NCBI GenBank assembly: GCA_017459225.1
Contig: JAFUDL010000137.1
Coordinates: 1 to 37,790 of the forward strand
Source of the DNA: Kiritimatiellia bacterium
GTDB lineage: Bacteria > Verrucomicrobiota > Kiritimatiellia > RFP12 > UBA1067
Direction: 5' to 3'
Length of the DNA: 37,790 bases
This document shows positions 9,135 through 18,800 of this stretch, piece after piece. Positions within the stretch are counted from its first letter, which is position 1. Each line of letters opens with the position of its first letter. The notes beneath the pieces are model-generated. The model searched no databases, was not told the origin of the DNA, and saw nothing but the letters and a program-made list of their open reading frames with translations. A program made the translations under genes and the position numbers.

Positions 9135-10630
9135 TGAATCTTCTCCTTTCGTCTTTCCCTTGTGCCGGGGATCTTAAGCTCCTCGCGGTATTTCGCCACG
9201 GTGCGCCGGGCCACCACCACATGCTCCTTCTTGAGAATCTCCACGATGCTCTGGTCTGAGAGAGGCTTTGCGGGATCCTCGCCTTCGATGATGCTGCGGA
9301 TGCGGTTTATCACCGCGGTCTTCGCCACCTCTTCATCGCCGCCTTCGGTAGCCACACCGCGCAAGAAGAACTTGCGCATCTCGATGATTCCCATCGGCGT
9401 GGCCATGTACTTGCCGTTGACGGCGCGAGACACCGTGGAGCTGTGCAGGCCGGTTGCTTCGGCCACCTGGTCCATCGTGAGCGGACGCAGCGCCGAGAGC
9501 GACCTGGCGTCGAAGGCTCGGCTCTGCTCGTTGACGATTGCCTGCGCGATGCGGCGTATGGTCTCCTGACGCTCGGCCATCGAATCCAGTAGACTCTCCG
9601 CCTCGTCAACTGATTTTCTGGCATAGCTGCGTGCCTCCGCGTCTAAGCGGCGGTCGTTCTGCATGCGCCTGTAGTCGCGCGATATCACCACCTTCGGCAG
9701 ATAGCCTTCGGGCACGCGCACCTTCCACGCGCCCGATGCAGTCTGCACCACGTACACCTCGGGCTCAATGTAGATGGAGAGATCCTCGCGCGGCTGGAAT
9801 CCTCGCCCGGGATGGCGTGTTAGCTTGCGAAGTTCGGCAAGAACGTTCGGAAAATCAGCGGCGTCGATTTTCAAGTCCTTCAAGATCGGCTCCATGCGCT
9901 TCGCCATGAGGTCCGGGATGTGACGGTCCACAAGCGCGCGCACCTCGTCCTCCCATGGGGAGTCGTCGAGTTTCTCCATCTGCATGAGCAGGCATTCGCG
10001 CAGGTTGCGTCCGCCGCAGCCAAGCGGATCGAAACGCCCGATCTGCGCGAGAATCGCAAGCACGTGCGCCTCAGTCACCATGCCGCTCGTCATCTGGATG
10101 TCGGGAATCGAGCCGGTGAAATAGCCGTCGTCGTTGATGTTGTACACCAGCGTCTCGGCGAGACGGCGGTCTTCCGTCTTTATGTCCGAAAGCGGTATCT
10201 GCGCAAGAAGATGATCCTGCAGCGTCTCCGTCTTCACCTGGCGGTCGAAGAAGGCCTGGCGGCGCGTCTGCGCGTCGGGATCGACCGCGCCGTTCTCGGA
10301 CGAAGGCTCGAAGTTCTCCATGTTCTTGAGGAACTGGTCGCGGTCCGAATCGTCGGTGGAAAGCGTCTCAATGCCCTGCGGAGTGGAGGGATTGAATTCC
10401 AGCTCCTTCTCCGAGACGCTTCCGCTCACATGCGCCTCGGGAAGCGCGGCGGACATCGGCACCTCCGCCCTCCACTCGATGGACTCAATCGCAGGGTTGA
10501 GGCTCATCTGCCTCTGCAGCTCCGCCCGCAGTTCCGTGATCGGCCTCTGCAGAATCGCCAGCCCCTGCTGCATTTTGGGCGACAGGGTCTGCGTCTGCGT
10601 CTGCCTGGGGAGTAGCTGCTGCTCTAGCAT
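9131..10630 (-). CDS. rpoN: RNA polymerase sigma-54 factor
   Basis: This 499-residue protein is sigma-54, which directs RNA polymerase to -24/-12 promoters and needs an AAA+ activator. Region I is intact at the N-terminus (LSPKMQQGLAILQRPITEL, NPAIE). An acidic region II spans about 55-115. The core-binding domain follows (about 120-330). A helix-turn-helix is at about 385-420 (MDQVAEATGLHSSTVSRAVNG). The diagnostic RpoN box ARRTVAKYRE is near 471-480, close to the C-terminus. GGAAG lies just before the ATG. The gene begins 15 bp after the glutaminase-like gene stop and ends in an ATGA overlap with the exported propeller gene. The usual neighbours (lptB, hpf, ptsN) are absent, so co-expression with catabolic exported proteins is unusual. 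Confidence 0.97.
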   Translation of the reverse strand: MLEQQLLPRQTQTQTLSPKMQQGLAILQRPITELRAELQRQMSLNPAIESIEWRAEVPMSAALPEAHVSGSVSEKELEFNPSTPQGIETLSTDDSDRDQFLKNMENFEPSSENGAVDPDAQTRRQAFFDRQVKTETLQDHLLAQIPLSDIKTEDRRLAETLVYNINDDGYFTGSIPDIQMTSGMVTEAHVLAILAQIGRFDPLGCGGRNLRECLLMQMEKLDDSPWEDEVRALVDRHIPDLMAKRMEPILKDLKIDAADFPNVLAELRKLTRHPGRGFQPREDLSIYIEPEVYVVQTASGAWKVRVPEGYLPKVVISRDYRRMQNDRRLDAEARSYARKSVDEAESLLDSMAERQETIRRIAQAIVNEQSRAFDARSLSALRPLTMDQVAEATGLHSSTVSRAVNGKYMATPMGIIEMRKFFLRGVATEGGDEEVAKTAVINRIRSIIEGEDPAKPLSDQSIVEILKKEHVVVARRTVAKYREELKIPGTRERRKEKIQ

Positions 10631-10645
10631 TCGCTTCCGTAAGTG

Positions 10646-13600
10646 CTACTTGATTACGATCCGCGCCATCACGGCGTCGTGGTCGCTCGGATGGACGCCG
10701 TCCGGACGCTCATGGCAAGTGACGTGGCGCAGGACGCGCACGTTGCCCGTGGCGAATACGAAGTCGATAAGGCAGACGTTGCTCGGCCTGTATCCGCTGA
10801 ACGTGTTGACCGGCCCCTCGTGCGGAGTCTCGCTTCTGAGGCGCGTGTCGTAGAGAGTGTGGAGAGCGGCGGATATCGGGTCGGCTATCGTCAGCGGATC
10901 GTCGATGACGGGTCCACCGCCAGCCTCCAGCCGAGCCCTGTCCTCCGCCGGAACATTCTTGTAGTGCGCGTTCATGTCGCCCGTCAGGAAGACTGTCTCG
11001 CCCTGCGAGAGACGACGCATCTCAGCGAGGATCACTCTCATGCCCATCACGCGAGCCTCGTTGCTTATGTGATCGAGATGCGTGTTGTAGTAGCGAAATC
11101 TGCGGCCAGTGCGCTTGTCGCGGAAGAGGCCCCAGGTACAATTGCGCTCGCAGGCGGAGTCCCACGACTTCGAGCCGGGCACGCGGGGCGTCTCGGAGAG
11201 CCAGAACGTGTCCGTGGCGAGGCACTCGAAGCGCGCCTTGCGGTAGTAGATGGACATCGACTCTCCAGCGTCCTCCGGCAGACGCCCGATCCCGACGCGC
11301 CCCCACCCGTCGCCGAGGGCCTCGTCGAGCCACGTCCTCTGGACTGTCGTAAGCTCCTGCATTCCAACGATGTCGAAGGCGCGGTCTCTGATCACCTTCA
11401 GCACGTACGGGAAGCGGTTCGTCCAGAAATGCACGCCCGCGTCGGCCTTGGTGGCACAGCGGACGTTGAACGAAGCGAGGTTGAATGCGTCTTCGCTGTC
11501 GCACTTCTCTGCGATGCCATAGTCGATGTACTGTCCACCGTAGTCCTGATGCGTTGTGGACGCGATCACGTTGTCGCCCTTCTTGAGCGCCTTCGCGGCG
11601 GCGTCAGAGACATTCTGCATCTCGTAGTCGCATGAATATCCGCTGAACGTTCCAGCGAGAACGCCGTTGAACCACACCTTCGTGTCGTCGTCATGGTGCA
11701 ACGAGAGAAGCGGTTCGCCCGGCACGGCGTCTAAAGTCACGTGGCGGCGCAGCCAGATGTTCTTCGTATTCCACTTCGTGCAGACCGCTGCACCGGGCGT
11801 GCCGGACGTACCGAATCCACCCGCGCCCGTCTGCCACCCTGAATCATCGAACTCCGGCTTCTCCCATCCATAGGGCGGATTGGCGAACGTATACTTCCAA
11901 ACGATGTCTGCGGACTTACGCCCCTCCGGCGCGATGACCCTGTATCTCGCCTGCTCTTTGAGCGGCGCATAGAGGCCGGTCTTCGCCTTGTCGCGAGAGG
12001 CGTACTTGCGCCAGATCGCGCCGTCGCGGAGCATGGGCATGAACACGCCGCCGATCACGCTGCGGCCGATGAAGTGAACGTACTTGGAACTGTCGGTCCA
12101 ATACCAGTCGGAGAACGCCACGCGGCTCGGAGTCTCGTTGGCGAAGCGGTAGACGCGGTCGACGATGGCGTCGAAGCACTCGCGGCGGTCGGTGAACGCG
12201 GCGCACCACAGCTCCCAGTCGGTCTTCGTGTAGGGCTTGCGGTTGTCGAGAGGGAGTCCGTACGCATGGGCGAGGCGGCAGTAGGCGTTGGCCTCCGCAT
12301 CAAAGACGGACTCGGGGAAGAGCCCAAGGCCCAGCACCTTGTCCCACACGATGTTGTACTTCATCGACCACGTGCCTGGACGGTCGTAGGCGAGGCGGTA
12401 CGCGCCTTCCGCGCCGCCCTTCGCGGCCTCCATCCACTTCGGCACCATGTCCTTGGCCATCGCCGCGTACTTGGCGGCGACTTCATCGTGGCCGAGCGCC
12501 TTCGCGAGGCGGGCGTAGCAAGCGAGCGCCACAATTGACTTCGCGGCGAGGTTCGCGTTGTGCGCGAGGTGTCCGGCGAAGTCGTCCGTGCAGAGCTGAT
12601 TGCCTGGATCGAAGCCGAACTTCGCGAGATACTCCGCCCACTTCGTGATCGTGGGCCACCAGTACGACGCGAACTCGGCCGTGCCTTCGATCTGCGCGAG
12701 CGCGGCGAGGCAGATGATCATGTTGCCGCTCTCCTCGACCGGCATCAGAAGCGATTCGTCCTTCGACTTCTCGCCGCCGCCGTAGCGCTGCTGGTTGGCG
12801 AGGGGATACTGGCCGAGGTCGTGCGGGGCGAAGGGCCATGGCCAGCGCGGATGCGAGGCGTACACGAGAACGGGCGCGAGCATGGCGCGCATGAGCGTGG
12901 GGCTTGCAAGAAGCATCTGAGGCGACTGCGGATAGAGGATGTCGACGGTGCCGATGCAGCCGTTGGAGTCCTGCTCCTTGGAGAAGTAGAGCGGCTGGTT
13001 GTTGCAGTCCGCCGCAAGCTTGCAGGCGGCGAACGTCTGGCGGTAGGCGAGGCTCGCGAGCTTAGCGTACTTCTCGCCGCCCACCTTCACGAGGTCGGCG
13101 TAGAATTCGGCGTCGAAGGCGTCGAGCCGCTTCATGATCGAGGCGCGTTCGGCCTCGGCCTTCTCGAGCATGGCGGTGAAGGAGAGCCCGTCGCGCCGCC
13201 ACCAGGCAGGAAGGTCTTCGCCGAAGAACTGTATGGCCTTCACGTCATCGTAGGCGAGAAGGAAGTGCGCTTCGCCGGCATTCGCCGCGCTTGGGCCGAC
13301 GAGCCACGCATAGCCCCAGTCGCAGCGGACGTGGTCGCCGCTGTACGAGAGCGGACGCTGCTCGACGCGCCCGATGGACATCGCGGGAAGTCCGGCCACC
13401 GTGCAGCGGTTGGTGACCATCTGCGCCCTGTCGTTGTTCGTCGCGAGGGCGGGGGAGATGGCGGCGTTGAGCTTCCACTTCTTCGCGCCCTCCACGTATG
13501 CGGTCACGTATGTGACGGGACGCGAAAAGACGTCAAGGTCGTCCGTGAGCTTCGCCGTGGAGAAGACGAGCTTCGCCTTGAGCGCGCCTTCGGCGAAGGT

Positions 13601-13891
13601 GCAGATGGTCTGGAGCGGACGCACCTCCACGCCAGTCTGCGGAAGCGCGGGCACGGACTGCGGTTCCAGTCCGCACAGCCGCCACGTCTTCCCATCCGCC
13701 TCGAGCGTCACGGAGATCGGCTGCTTCGCGCCGGTCCAATGCGTCGTCTCCCTCTCCGTGAGCGTATCCGCCGCGCTCCACACGCTGAAGAACGGGTCGC
13801 ACGACACCAGCGGCACGGCCGGCGGACGAAACGCCGCCACCGCGGGAAGCGCCACCACCATTGCCATCTTGACTAAGTTGAGTCTGTTCAT
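10646..13891 (-). CDS. exported glutaminase A-like protein fused to an EEP-family domain
   Basis: This is a 1081-residue exported protein. The signal peptide is MNRLNLVKMAMVVALPAVAA; I place the start at 13891 because AAGGA lies 10 nt upstream. Residues 25-650 match the fungal and bacterial GtaA glutaminase family (DUF4964/DUF5127/DUF4965/DUF1793), with VPLVSCDPFFSVWS near the start, YPQSPQMLLASPTLMRAML, WPFAPHDLGQYPLANQQ and FSDWYWTDS. About 665-800 is a galactose-binding-like beta-sandwich. About 803-1081 is a complete exonuclease/endonuclease/phosphatase domain (FNVRC, GMQEL, NTHLDH, GDMNAH, SDHDAV). The family part is a probable glutamine deamidase; the EEP part could hydrolyse a phosphodiester. 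The fusion is unusual. It is the first gene of an operon with rpoN and a propeller gene. Confidence 0.88.
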   Translation of the reverse strand: MNRLNLVKMAMVVALPAVAAFRPPAVPLVSCDPFFSVWSAADTLTERETTHWTGAKQPISVTLEADGKTWRLCGLEPQSVPALPQTGVEVRPLQTICTFAEGALKAKLVFSTAKLTDDLDVFSRPVTYVTAYVEGAKKWKLNAAISPALATNNDRAQMVTNRCTVAGLPAMSIGRVEQRPLSYSGDHVRCDWGYAWLVGPSAANAGEAHFLLAYDDVKAIQFFGEDLPAWWRRDGLSFTAMLEKAEAERASIMKRLDAFDAEFYADLVKVGGEKYAKLASLAYRQTFAACKLAADCNNQPLYFSKEQDSNGCIGTVDILYPQSPQMLLASPTLMRAMLAPVLVYASHPRWPWPFAPHDLGQYPLANQQRYGGGEKSKDESLLMPVEESGNMIICLAALAQIEGTAEFASYWWPTITKWAEYLAKFGFDPGNQLCTDDFAGHLAHNANLAAKSIVALACYARLAKALGHDEVAAKYAAMAKDMVPKWMEAAKGGAEGAYRLAYDRPGTWSMKYNIVWDKVLGLGLFPESVFDAEANAYCRLAHAYGLPLDNRKPYTKTDWELWCAAFTDRRECFDAIVDRVYRFANETPSRVAFSDWYWTDSSKYVHFIGRSVIGGVFMPMLRDGAIWRKYASRDKAKTGLYAPLKEQARYRVIAPEGRKSADIVWKYTFANPPYGWEKPEFDDSGWQTGAGGFGTSGTPGAAVCTKWNTKNIWLRRHVTLDAVPGEPLLSLHHDDDTKVWFNGVLAGTFSGYSCDYEMQNVSDAAAKALKKGDNVIASTTHQDYGGQYIDYGIAEKCDSEDAFNLASFNVRCATKADAGVHFWTNRFPYVLKVIRDRAFDIVGMQELTTVQRTWLDEALGDGWGRVGIGRLPEDAGESMSIYYRKARFECLATDTFWLSETPRVPGSKSWDSACERNCTWGLFRDKRTGRRFRYYNTHLDHISNEARVMGMRVILAEMRRLSQGETVFLTGDMNAHYKNVPAEDRARLEAGGGPVIDDPLTIADPISAALHTLYDTRLRSETPHEGPVNTFSGYRPSNVCLIDFVFATGNVRVLRHVTCHERPDGVHPSDHDAVMARIVIK

Positions 13892-13918
13892 TTTCTCTAT
13901 TCCTTCGTTGTTGAAACA

Positions 13919-13949
13919 TTGGCGTATATTATACCATACAAAACGCCAA
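13919..13949 (-). promoter_or_regulatory. promoter -10 inside an operator-like inverted repeat
   Basis: On the minus strand a perfect TATAAT (13933-13928) lies 36 nt before the glutaminase ATG. It is framed by a perfect 7-bp inverted repeat, TTGGCGT (13919-13925) and ACGCCAA (13943-13949), separated by 17 bp. This arrangement would let a dimeric repressor block the -10. No good -35 was found, which fits an activated or weak promoter. Confidence 0.5.
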
Positions 13950-13977
13950 CAGTGGCGCATGCGAGAGAGAAGTGGAG

Positions 13978-14003
13978 CTAGAACACGGCACTAGAACACG
14001 GCG
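13978..14003. repeat. 13-bp tandem duplication at a stop codon
   Basis: ctagaacacggca (13978-13990) is followed directly by ctagaacacggcg (13991-14003). The second copy holds the last codons and TAG stop of the minus-strand propeller gene; the first copy repeats that end just after the stop. Confidence 0.9.
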
Positions 14004-15751
14004 ATTTCCGAAAGACCGACGTGGCATCCGCCCTTGTTCACCTTCTCCACCGTGAACATCACCCAGCGGACGGTCTTCGGCGGAAACTCAAACGCCACGC
14101 CCTTCTTCGCGTCGTCCGGCAGCGCGCCCGTGCGGATCGTCGTGCCGTCGCTGAACACAAGAAGCCCGTCTTCGATGCGCACGATGTCGTTCGGACGGTC
14201 GAAGAGCCACACGCTGCGGATTGTCTGCGGCTTCTCCCAGTCGAGGCGGATGAACGCCGTGCAGGTCTCGTCCTTGGCGGCCCACTCGTCGGAGATTTCG
14301 TTGGGGTAGCCGCCGATCACGCCGTCAACCGCGCCGTATCCGCTGTAGTTTGGAAAGTCCGAGCTTGTGCGCACTCTCGCCTTCTGCGCGAGGTTCTGCG
14401 TGGAGAGTAGCGGATTCGGCGCGGGCGCTACGGCGGGGCGCTTCTCGTCAGGCGTCACGAGGCGGAACTCCTGCAGACACATTCCATAGCGGCTCCCGAA
14501 TGGCATGGGCTTCAGGTTGGCGTCCTTCCGCCTCCACCAGTTCGCCGCGTAGCAGAGCCACATCGTACGGCCGTCCTTACCGTCGATGAACTTGGAGGGG
14601 ATGTTCACGAAGTACGCCTGTTCGCCGAAGTCCCGCATGTATGTGACGAGCCGCCACGGCCCGGTTATTTCATCCGCCTCCAGGATATACGTGTTGTACT
14701 TCGAGATCGTCGTGCGCCCGTCCGTCACGCACATGAAGTACTTCCTGAGCGCGGGATTGTACGTGGCCGAGACGCGACCCATGCGGTCGCGCCATTCAAG
14801 GAGCGGCTTCATCTTTGCGAAGTCGCGCGTCCACTGCGCCTTGCCGTCCGCGCCGTACCCCGCGAAGAACTCGTACTTCGAGGCGTCGTTCATGTTGGCG
14901 ATGGACGGCGTGACGCGAATGAGGTACGTCTGGTCGGAGTTGATCCAGCTGTTGTAGGCATAGCGACGGCTCTTCCCGTCGCTCGACCCCTGCACGACGA
15001 GATACGCCTTGCCGTCCGGCGAATGCTCCATGTTCTTTCCAAAATCAACGAAGCACGGACACCCGATCTTCACCGGCTCGCCATTGAGTCCATTCTCCCC
15101 GAAAAGCGGCTTTTCGGGTGTGCAGTGCGTCTGAGTCCAGGTCTTGCCGAAGTCCGTGGACCAGCGGAAACCGACGAACGGGCCGAGCCACACCCACGGA
15201 TAGCCCTCTTCGTTCCCCTTTGTTTTCCCGAGTGGATTCAGGCAGTATGTGCCGTAGTACCACACGCCGTTGTGGACAAGGCTGCCGCAGGGGTAGCGTC
15301 CCTCGTAGGGATGAGGATCGCTTTTGAAGAGGCCTGCATCGACGATCTTCAGGTTGAGCGGATCGTCGCCGACGATCTTCGCGTGGCCCGTCGTTGCGGC
15401 GCGTTTGCCAGACCAGCTGCGGAGACGGTTGTTCTTGCCGTCGCTACCTGTCCACTCAACGACGCCATCCGTCCATGGCGAGTACATGTCTCCGTCCGAC
15501 GCCCACGACGGATACCACGTGTCGGCCGCCGTGTACTCCGCATGCCGTCCCGTGAACTCCACACCGCAGAACGCCGCCGACTGCGGGAACGGACAATCCT
15601 CAGGCGGCGTGGACGGCCATACGCCAAATCCATCCCGCACCGCCGGCGCATCGACCAGGCGCCGCACGACGTTCCCCGTCGGGCAACCATCCTCGCCCAT
15701 CGCCGCCATCGCGCAGATGGCGATAACCAACATAACTACATTACGTACCAT
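13991..15751 (-). CDS. exported five-bladed propeller protein (DUF4185-like) with discoidin-like C-terminus
   Basis: This 586-residue exported protein probably acts on or binds glycans. I choose the ATG at 15751 because AAGGAG lies 6 nt upstream; several in-frame ATGs lie just before it. Residues 1-19 are the signal peptide (MVRNVVMLVIAICAMAAMG). About 25-440 reads like a glycosidase-type propeller (GVEFTGRHAEY, DTWYPSWASDGDMYSPWTDG, GFRWSTDFGKTW, EADEITGPW, TMWLCYAANWW), close to DUF4185/GH43-like proteins. About 455-586 is a discoidin/F5-8-type carbohydrate-binding region (NLAQKARVRTSSDFPNYSG, RLDWEKPQTIRSVWLFDRP). Catalytic residues are not certain. It lies 58 bp after the subtilase gene and may be cotranscribed with it. 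The stop region is tandemly duplicated. Confidence 0.78.
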   Translation of the reverse strand: MVRNVVMLVIAICAMAAMGEDGCPTGNVVRRLVDAPAVRDGFGVWPSTPPEDCPFPQSAAFCGVEFTGRHAEYTAADTWYPSWASDGDMYSPWTDGVVEWTGSDGKNNRLRSWSGKRAATTGHAKIVGDDPLNLKIVDAGLFKSDPHPYEGRYPCGSLVHNGVWYYGTYCLNPLGKTKGNEEGYPWVWLGPFVGFRWSTDFGKTWTQTHCTPEKPLFGENGLNGEPVKIGCPCFVDFGKNMEHSPDGKAYLVVQGSSDGKSRRYAYNSWINSDQTYLIRVTPSIANMNDASKYEFFAGYGADGKAQWTRDFAKMKPLLEWRDRMGRVSATYNPALRKYFMCVTDGRTTISKYNTYILEADEITGPWRLVTYMRDFGEQAYFVNIPSKFIDGKDGRTMWLCYAANWWRRKDANLKPMPFGSRYGMCLQEFRLVTPDEKRPAVAPAPNPLLSTQNLAQKARVRTSSDFPNYSGYGAVDGVIGGYPNEISDEWAAKDETCTAFIRLDWEKPQTIRSVWLFDRPNDIVRIEDGLLVFSDGTTIRTGALPDDAKKGVAFEFPPKTVRWVMFTVEKVNKGGCHVGLSEIAVF

Positions 15752-15809
15752 CACCATCTCCTTCATGCAACTTTTCAATCCTTTCGGCTACGACAAGCGC
15801 GAACATTGT

Positions 15810-18800
15810 TCAGCCAGCCGGCGCAGACGGCGCGTCGATGCTGTCGAGATACTGGCCGTATCCATCCGTCTTATAGGTCAGCTTATAGTTTATCGGCATG
15901 CCGAGGCTGAAGGACCATATCGTGAGGTAGCGCGTTGAAGCTCCTTCGTCGCCCACGTACCAGATCACCGCCGATTCGCTGAATGCCTTTCCGTTCAAAG
16001 TGCCTGCCAGTTTCGCGACGCCCGTTCCATTAATGGTGATCGTCGCGCTGCCGCCTGCGAACGAGACCGATGCGGTCTTGTGGAGAAGTGTCGCGAGATC
16101 CAGCGCTTCCTGCGCCACGTCAGCCCCCTCGAAGAGTAGTCCCCCATTCGCGTTGTAGCCGAACACGTTCCTGCGCCCTACGATGTCGTGTTGCGCGAGA
16201 AGGACTTCCGTTATGCCGCTGCTTGTCTTCTTCGTGTAGTCTTCGAAGTATCGGCCATCAAGCGAATTCTCGTAGTAGGCCGCGGTTGGATCGAAGTCGA
16301 GGACGAGGGTATGATTGTAGGTCACATTCTTCTTTTTGTCCTTGCTGCTAGATTTCATGTTGGCTCTGAACGTGTTGTTGTACAGGTCGTAGGTGAGTCC
16401 GTTGCAGGAGAAGCTACGGCTGCCCATCTTAGCCGTCACCTTGCCGTCCTTAGCGACGGAGGCCGTCACCTTCAGCGACTTGCTGCCGAACGAGTCGCTG
16501 TATGAGGTGGCCCAGGTGTAGCCGTAGAACGTGCCCAGGACCTTAGCCGGCAAAGTCTTCACCTGGAACGTCGCGGTGGCCACGTACGACGTACTGCCCT
16601 TCGCGACGGTGAACGCGAAGGTGTACGATCCCGTCTTCTTCGTGTATCCCTTCAGCGTCTGGCTCTTCGCGTCCCACGTGATGCCGGTAGGAAGCCCGCC
16701 GATCTTCGTGATCTTCCACCCGCTCGTCACGGATACGCCCAAGTCGGCAAGCCGGTGCTTGACGCCTGCGTACATCACGCCGGGCGACTGCGCGGACGTG
16801 CCGTAGGTCATGGTGAGCGCGCCCGCGTCGACAGCCTGCGTCCTATTCCGGCCCCACACGACGAAACTCTTCGTCGCCTTCTTGCCGGAGCGGTTCTTCG
16901 CCGTCACCTTCACGACATGCCGCCCGGCTGGCACCTTTTCGGGTGCAACGACCTGGAGAGCGTAGAAGTAGATGTTTTCGGAGTTGGAATAGAGACTGAA
17001 CGTGACGCCGGCCGGAAGTTTGCTCGTCGTCACCGTCGGATAGGATTCAGACGTGGCGATGACTAATGTCGCGAGCGCGCTGCTCTCGGCGTAGAGCGTG
17101 GTGTAAGGGAGTGCGCCCAGGGCGATCGCGTCGGCCGACTTCTTGATGAAATGCGCCTTGTAGGAAACGTTCGAAGTCTTCGGCACCGTGATCGTGGGCG
17201 AGGCGCTCTTGCGGTTCTGCGTGTCGTATTTCGGGAAGGCGGCCTTGGACGCCGCGTCCACCGCCTCCCAGCGCTGGAACACGTATCCGTACGCCGGCGT
17301 CGCCTTGAGCTTCACCTTCGTTCCCCATGCATACGTGCCGGATCCCGTCACCTTCTTTACGCCGGGCGCCACGCCCACTGCCTTCACCTTGAATTTCCTC
17401 TTCGACCAACGCGCGTAGAGCTTCGTCGACTTCGCGAACTTCGTCTTCGCCGTCACTTTCGTGCCGCCGGACTTCGCCGTGTACCAGCCTGCGAACGAAT
17501 AATACGTCTTCACAGGCGCGGGAAGCGTGCCCACGGCGACATTCTTCGGAACGGTAAACTTCGCGGGCACGTCCACGCCGGACAACGCGCCGCCGTTCGA
17601 GTCGAGCGTCAGCGTGACAGGCGTGCCCATGCGCCAGGAGAGCGGGTATTCGCCGCGTTCACCGTTCGCTCCGCCAACGCAGATGTAATACTCCACGCCC
17701 GCCTCCGCCTTGAACGACACGCGGCTAGCGCCACTCTTCGCGAAGTCGTTGTTCTTCGCAACCTCGGCATTTGTGTCGGCCCGGTAGACATACAGCAAAG
17801 TATCGAACACGCTGCCGATCGTGTCGAACCACACCGTTCCCGACTTCGGCGCCTCCCACTTGTACCACATCGTTGCGCAGTCGCCATGCTCGGCCATGAT
17901 CGACGCCCATGCCTCGTCCGAATCGACGCCTGCGAGGAAGTTGCCGCCGGACATCTTGCCCGATGCGCCGCCGATGTATCCGTAGGACACAATGGAATCA
18001 TTGAGAAGATTCCAATGCACAAGAATCATCGTCCCCTCAAACACCTTCCTGAAATCGCTCGTCGGCGGGAACGTGTCTTTGAAGGTCACCTTCAAGAGGC
18101 TCGTGCAGTCCTTGAACGCATAGTCGCCGATCGACTTCAGACCGGCCGGAATGGTGGCGCCCTTCAGGAGCGTGCAGCCGTACAGGGCCTTCGGCGCAAT
18201 TGCCTTGACCTTGTACGGTTTGCCCTCCCGGTACACGGTCGCAGGGAGGACGACGGTCCCCTTGTACAGCGCCTTGTCTGCGGCAGAAGGCTCCGCGCCG
18301 GTGCCGATCGTCGCGGTGCCATCGTCCTGCCAGACGAACGTCCACCAGATTCCGGATGCGTCCTTCCATCTCGCTACGCCGCCGTTCTCCACTTCCATTT
18401 CCATGTTGAGCTTAATGGTCCCGTCCACGTTGTCCGCTCCATAGCCCGAGGCGCAGATGCGGTATGTCTGCCCGGCGACGGCATGGAAAGAGAGCCGGCT
18501 CCAGTATTTGTACGAGAGGCTTGTATCGTCGTCGTTCTCAACCACTTTCGTCAGCGCCGACACGGACGTGCCCGTATAGACTCCGAGAACTGTGTCCATA
18601 TTTTCTCCGTTGGGTAGGCATGAGCCGACGGTGTCGAAGGTCGCGGTGCCGTCTATCGGCGCGGTCCATGTCCACCAGACCGTGTTCGTGGCGGCAATTC
18701 TGTACGACTTCAACGGTTCGCCGCTCTCCGACGAGGAATACCTGACCGACGCCGAAACTGTCCCTTCCACGCCAGAAATCTCGCCCGCATGGGCGAAGTC

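Noticed and set aside
10631..10645. Sigma-54 (-24/-12) promoter in front of rpoN
   Set aside because: The 15-bp gap has no GG-N10-GC pattern, and I found no convincing -24/-12 site elsewhere in the window by eye.
12560..13876. Plus-strand open frame of 438 codons opposite the glutaminase gene
   Set aside because: Arg/Glu/Val-rich antisense translation without recognisable motifs, while the minus strand has clear family blocks.
17151..18617. Plus-strand open frame of 488 codons opposite the subtilase
   Set aside because: Arg/His-rich shadow with no domains.
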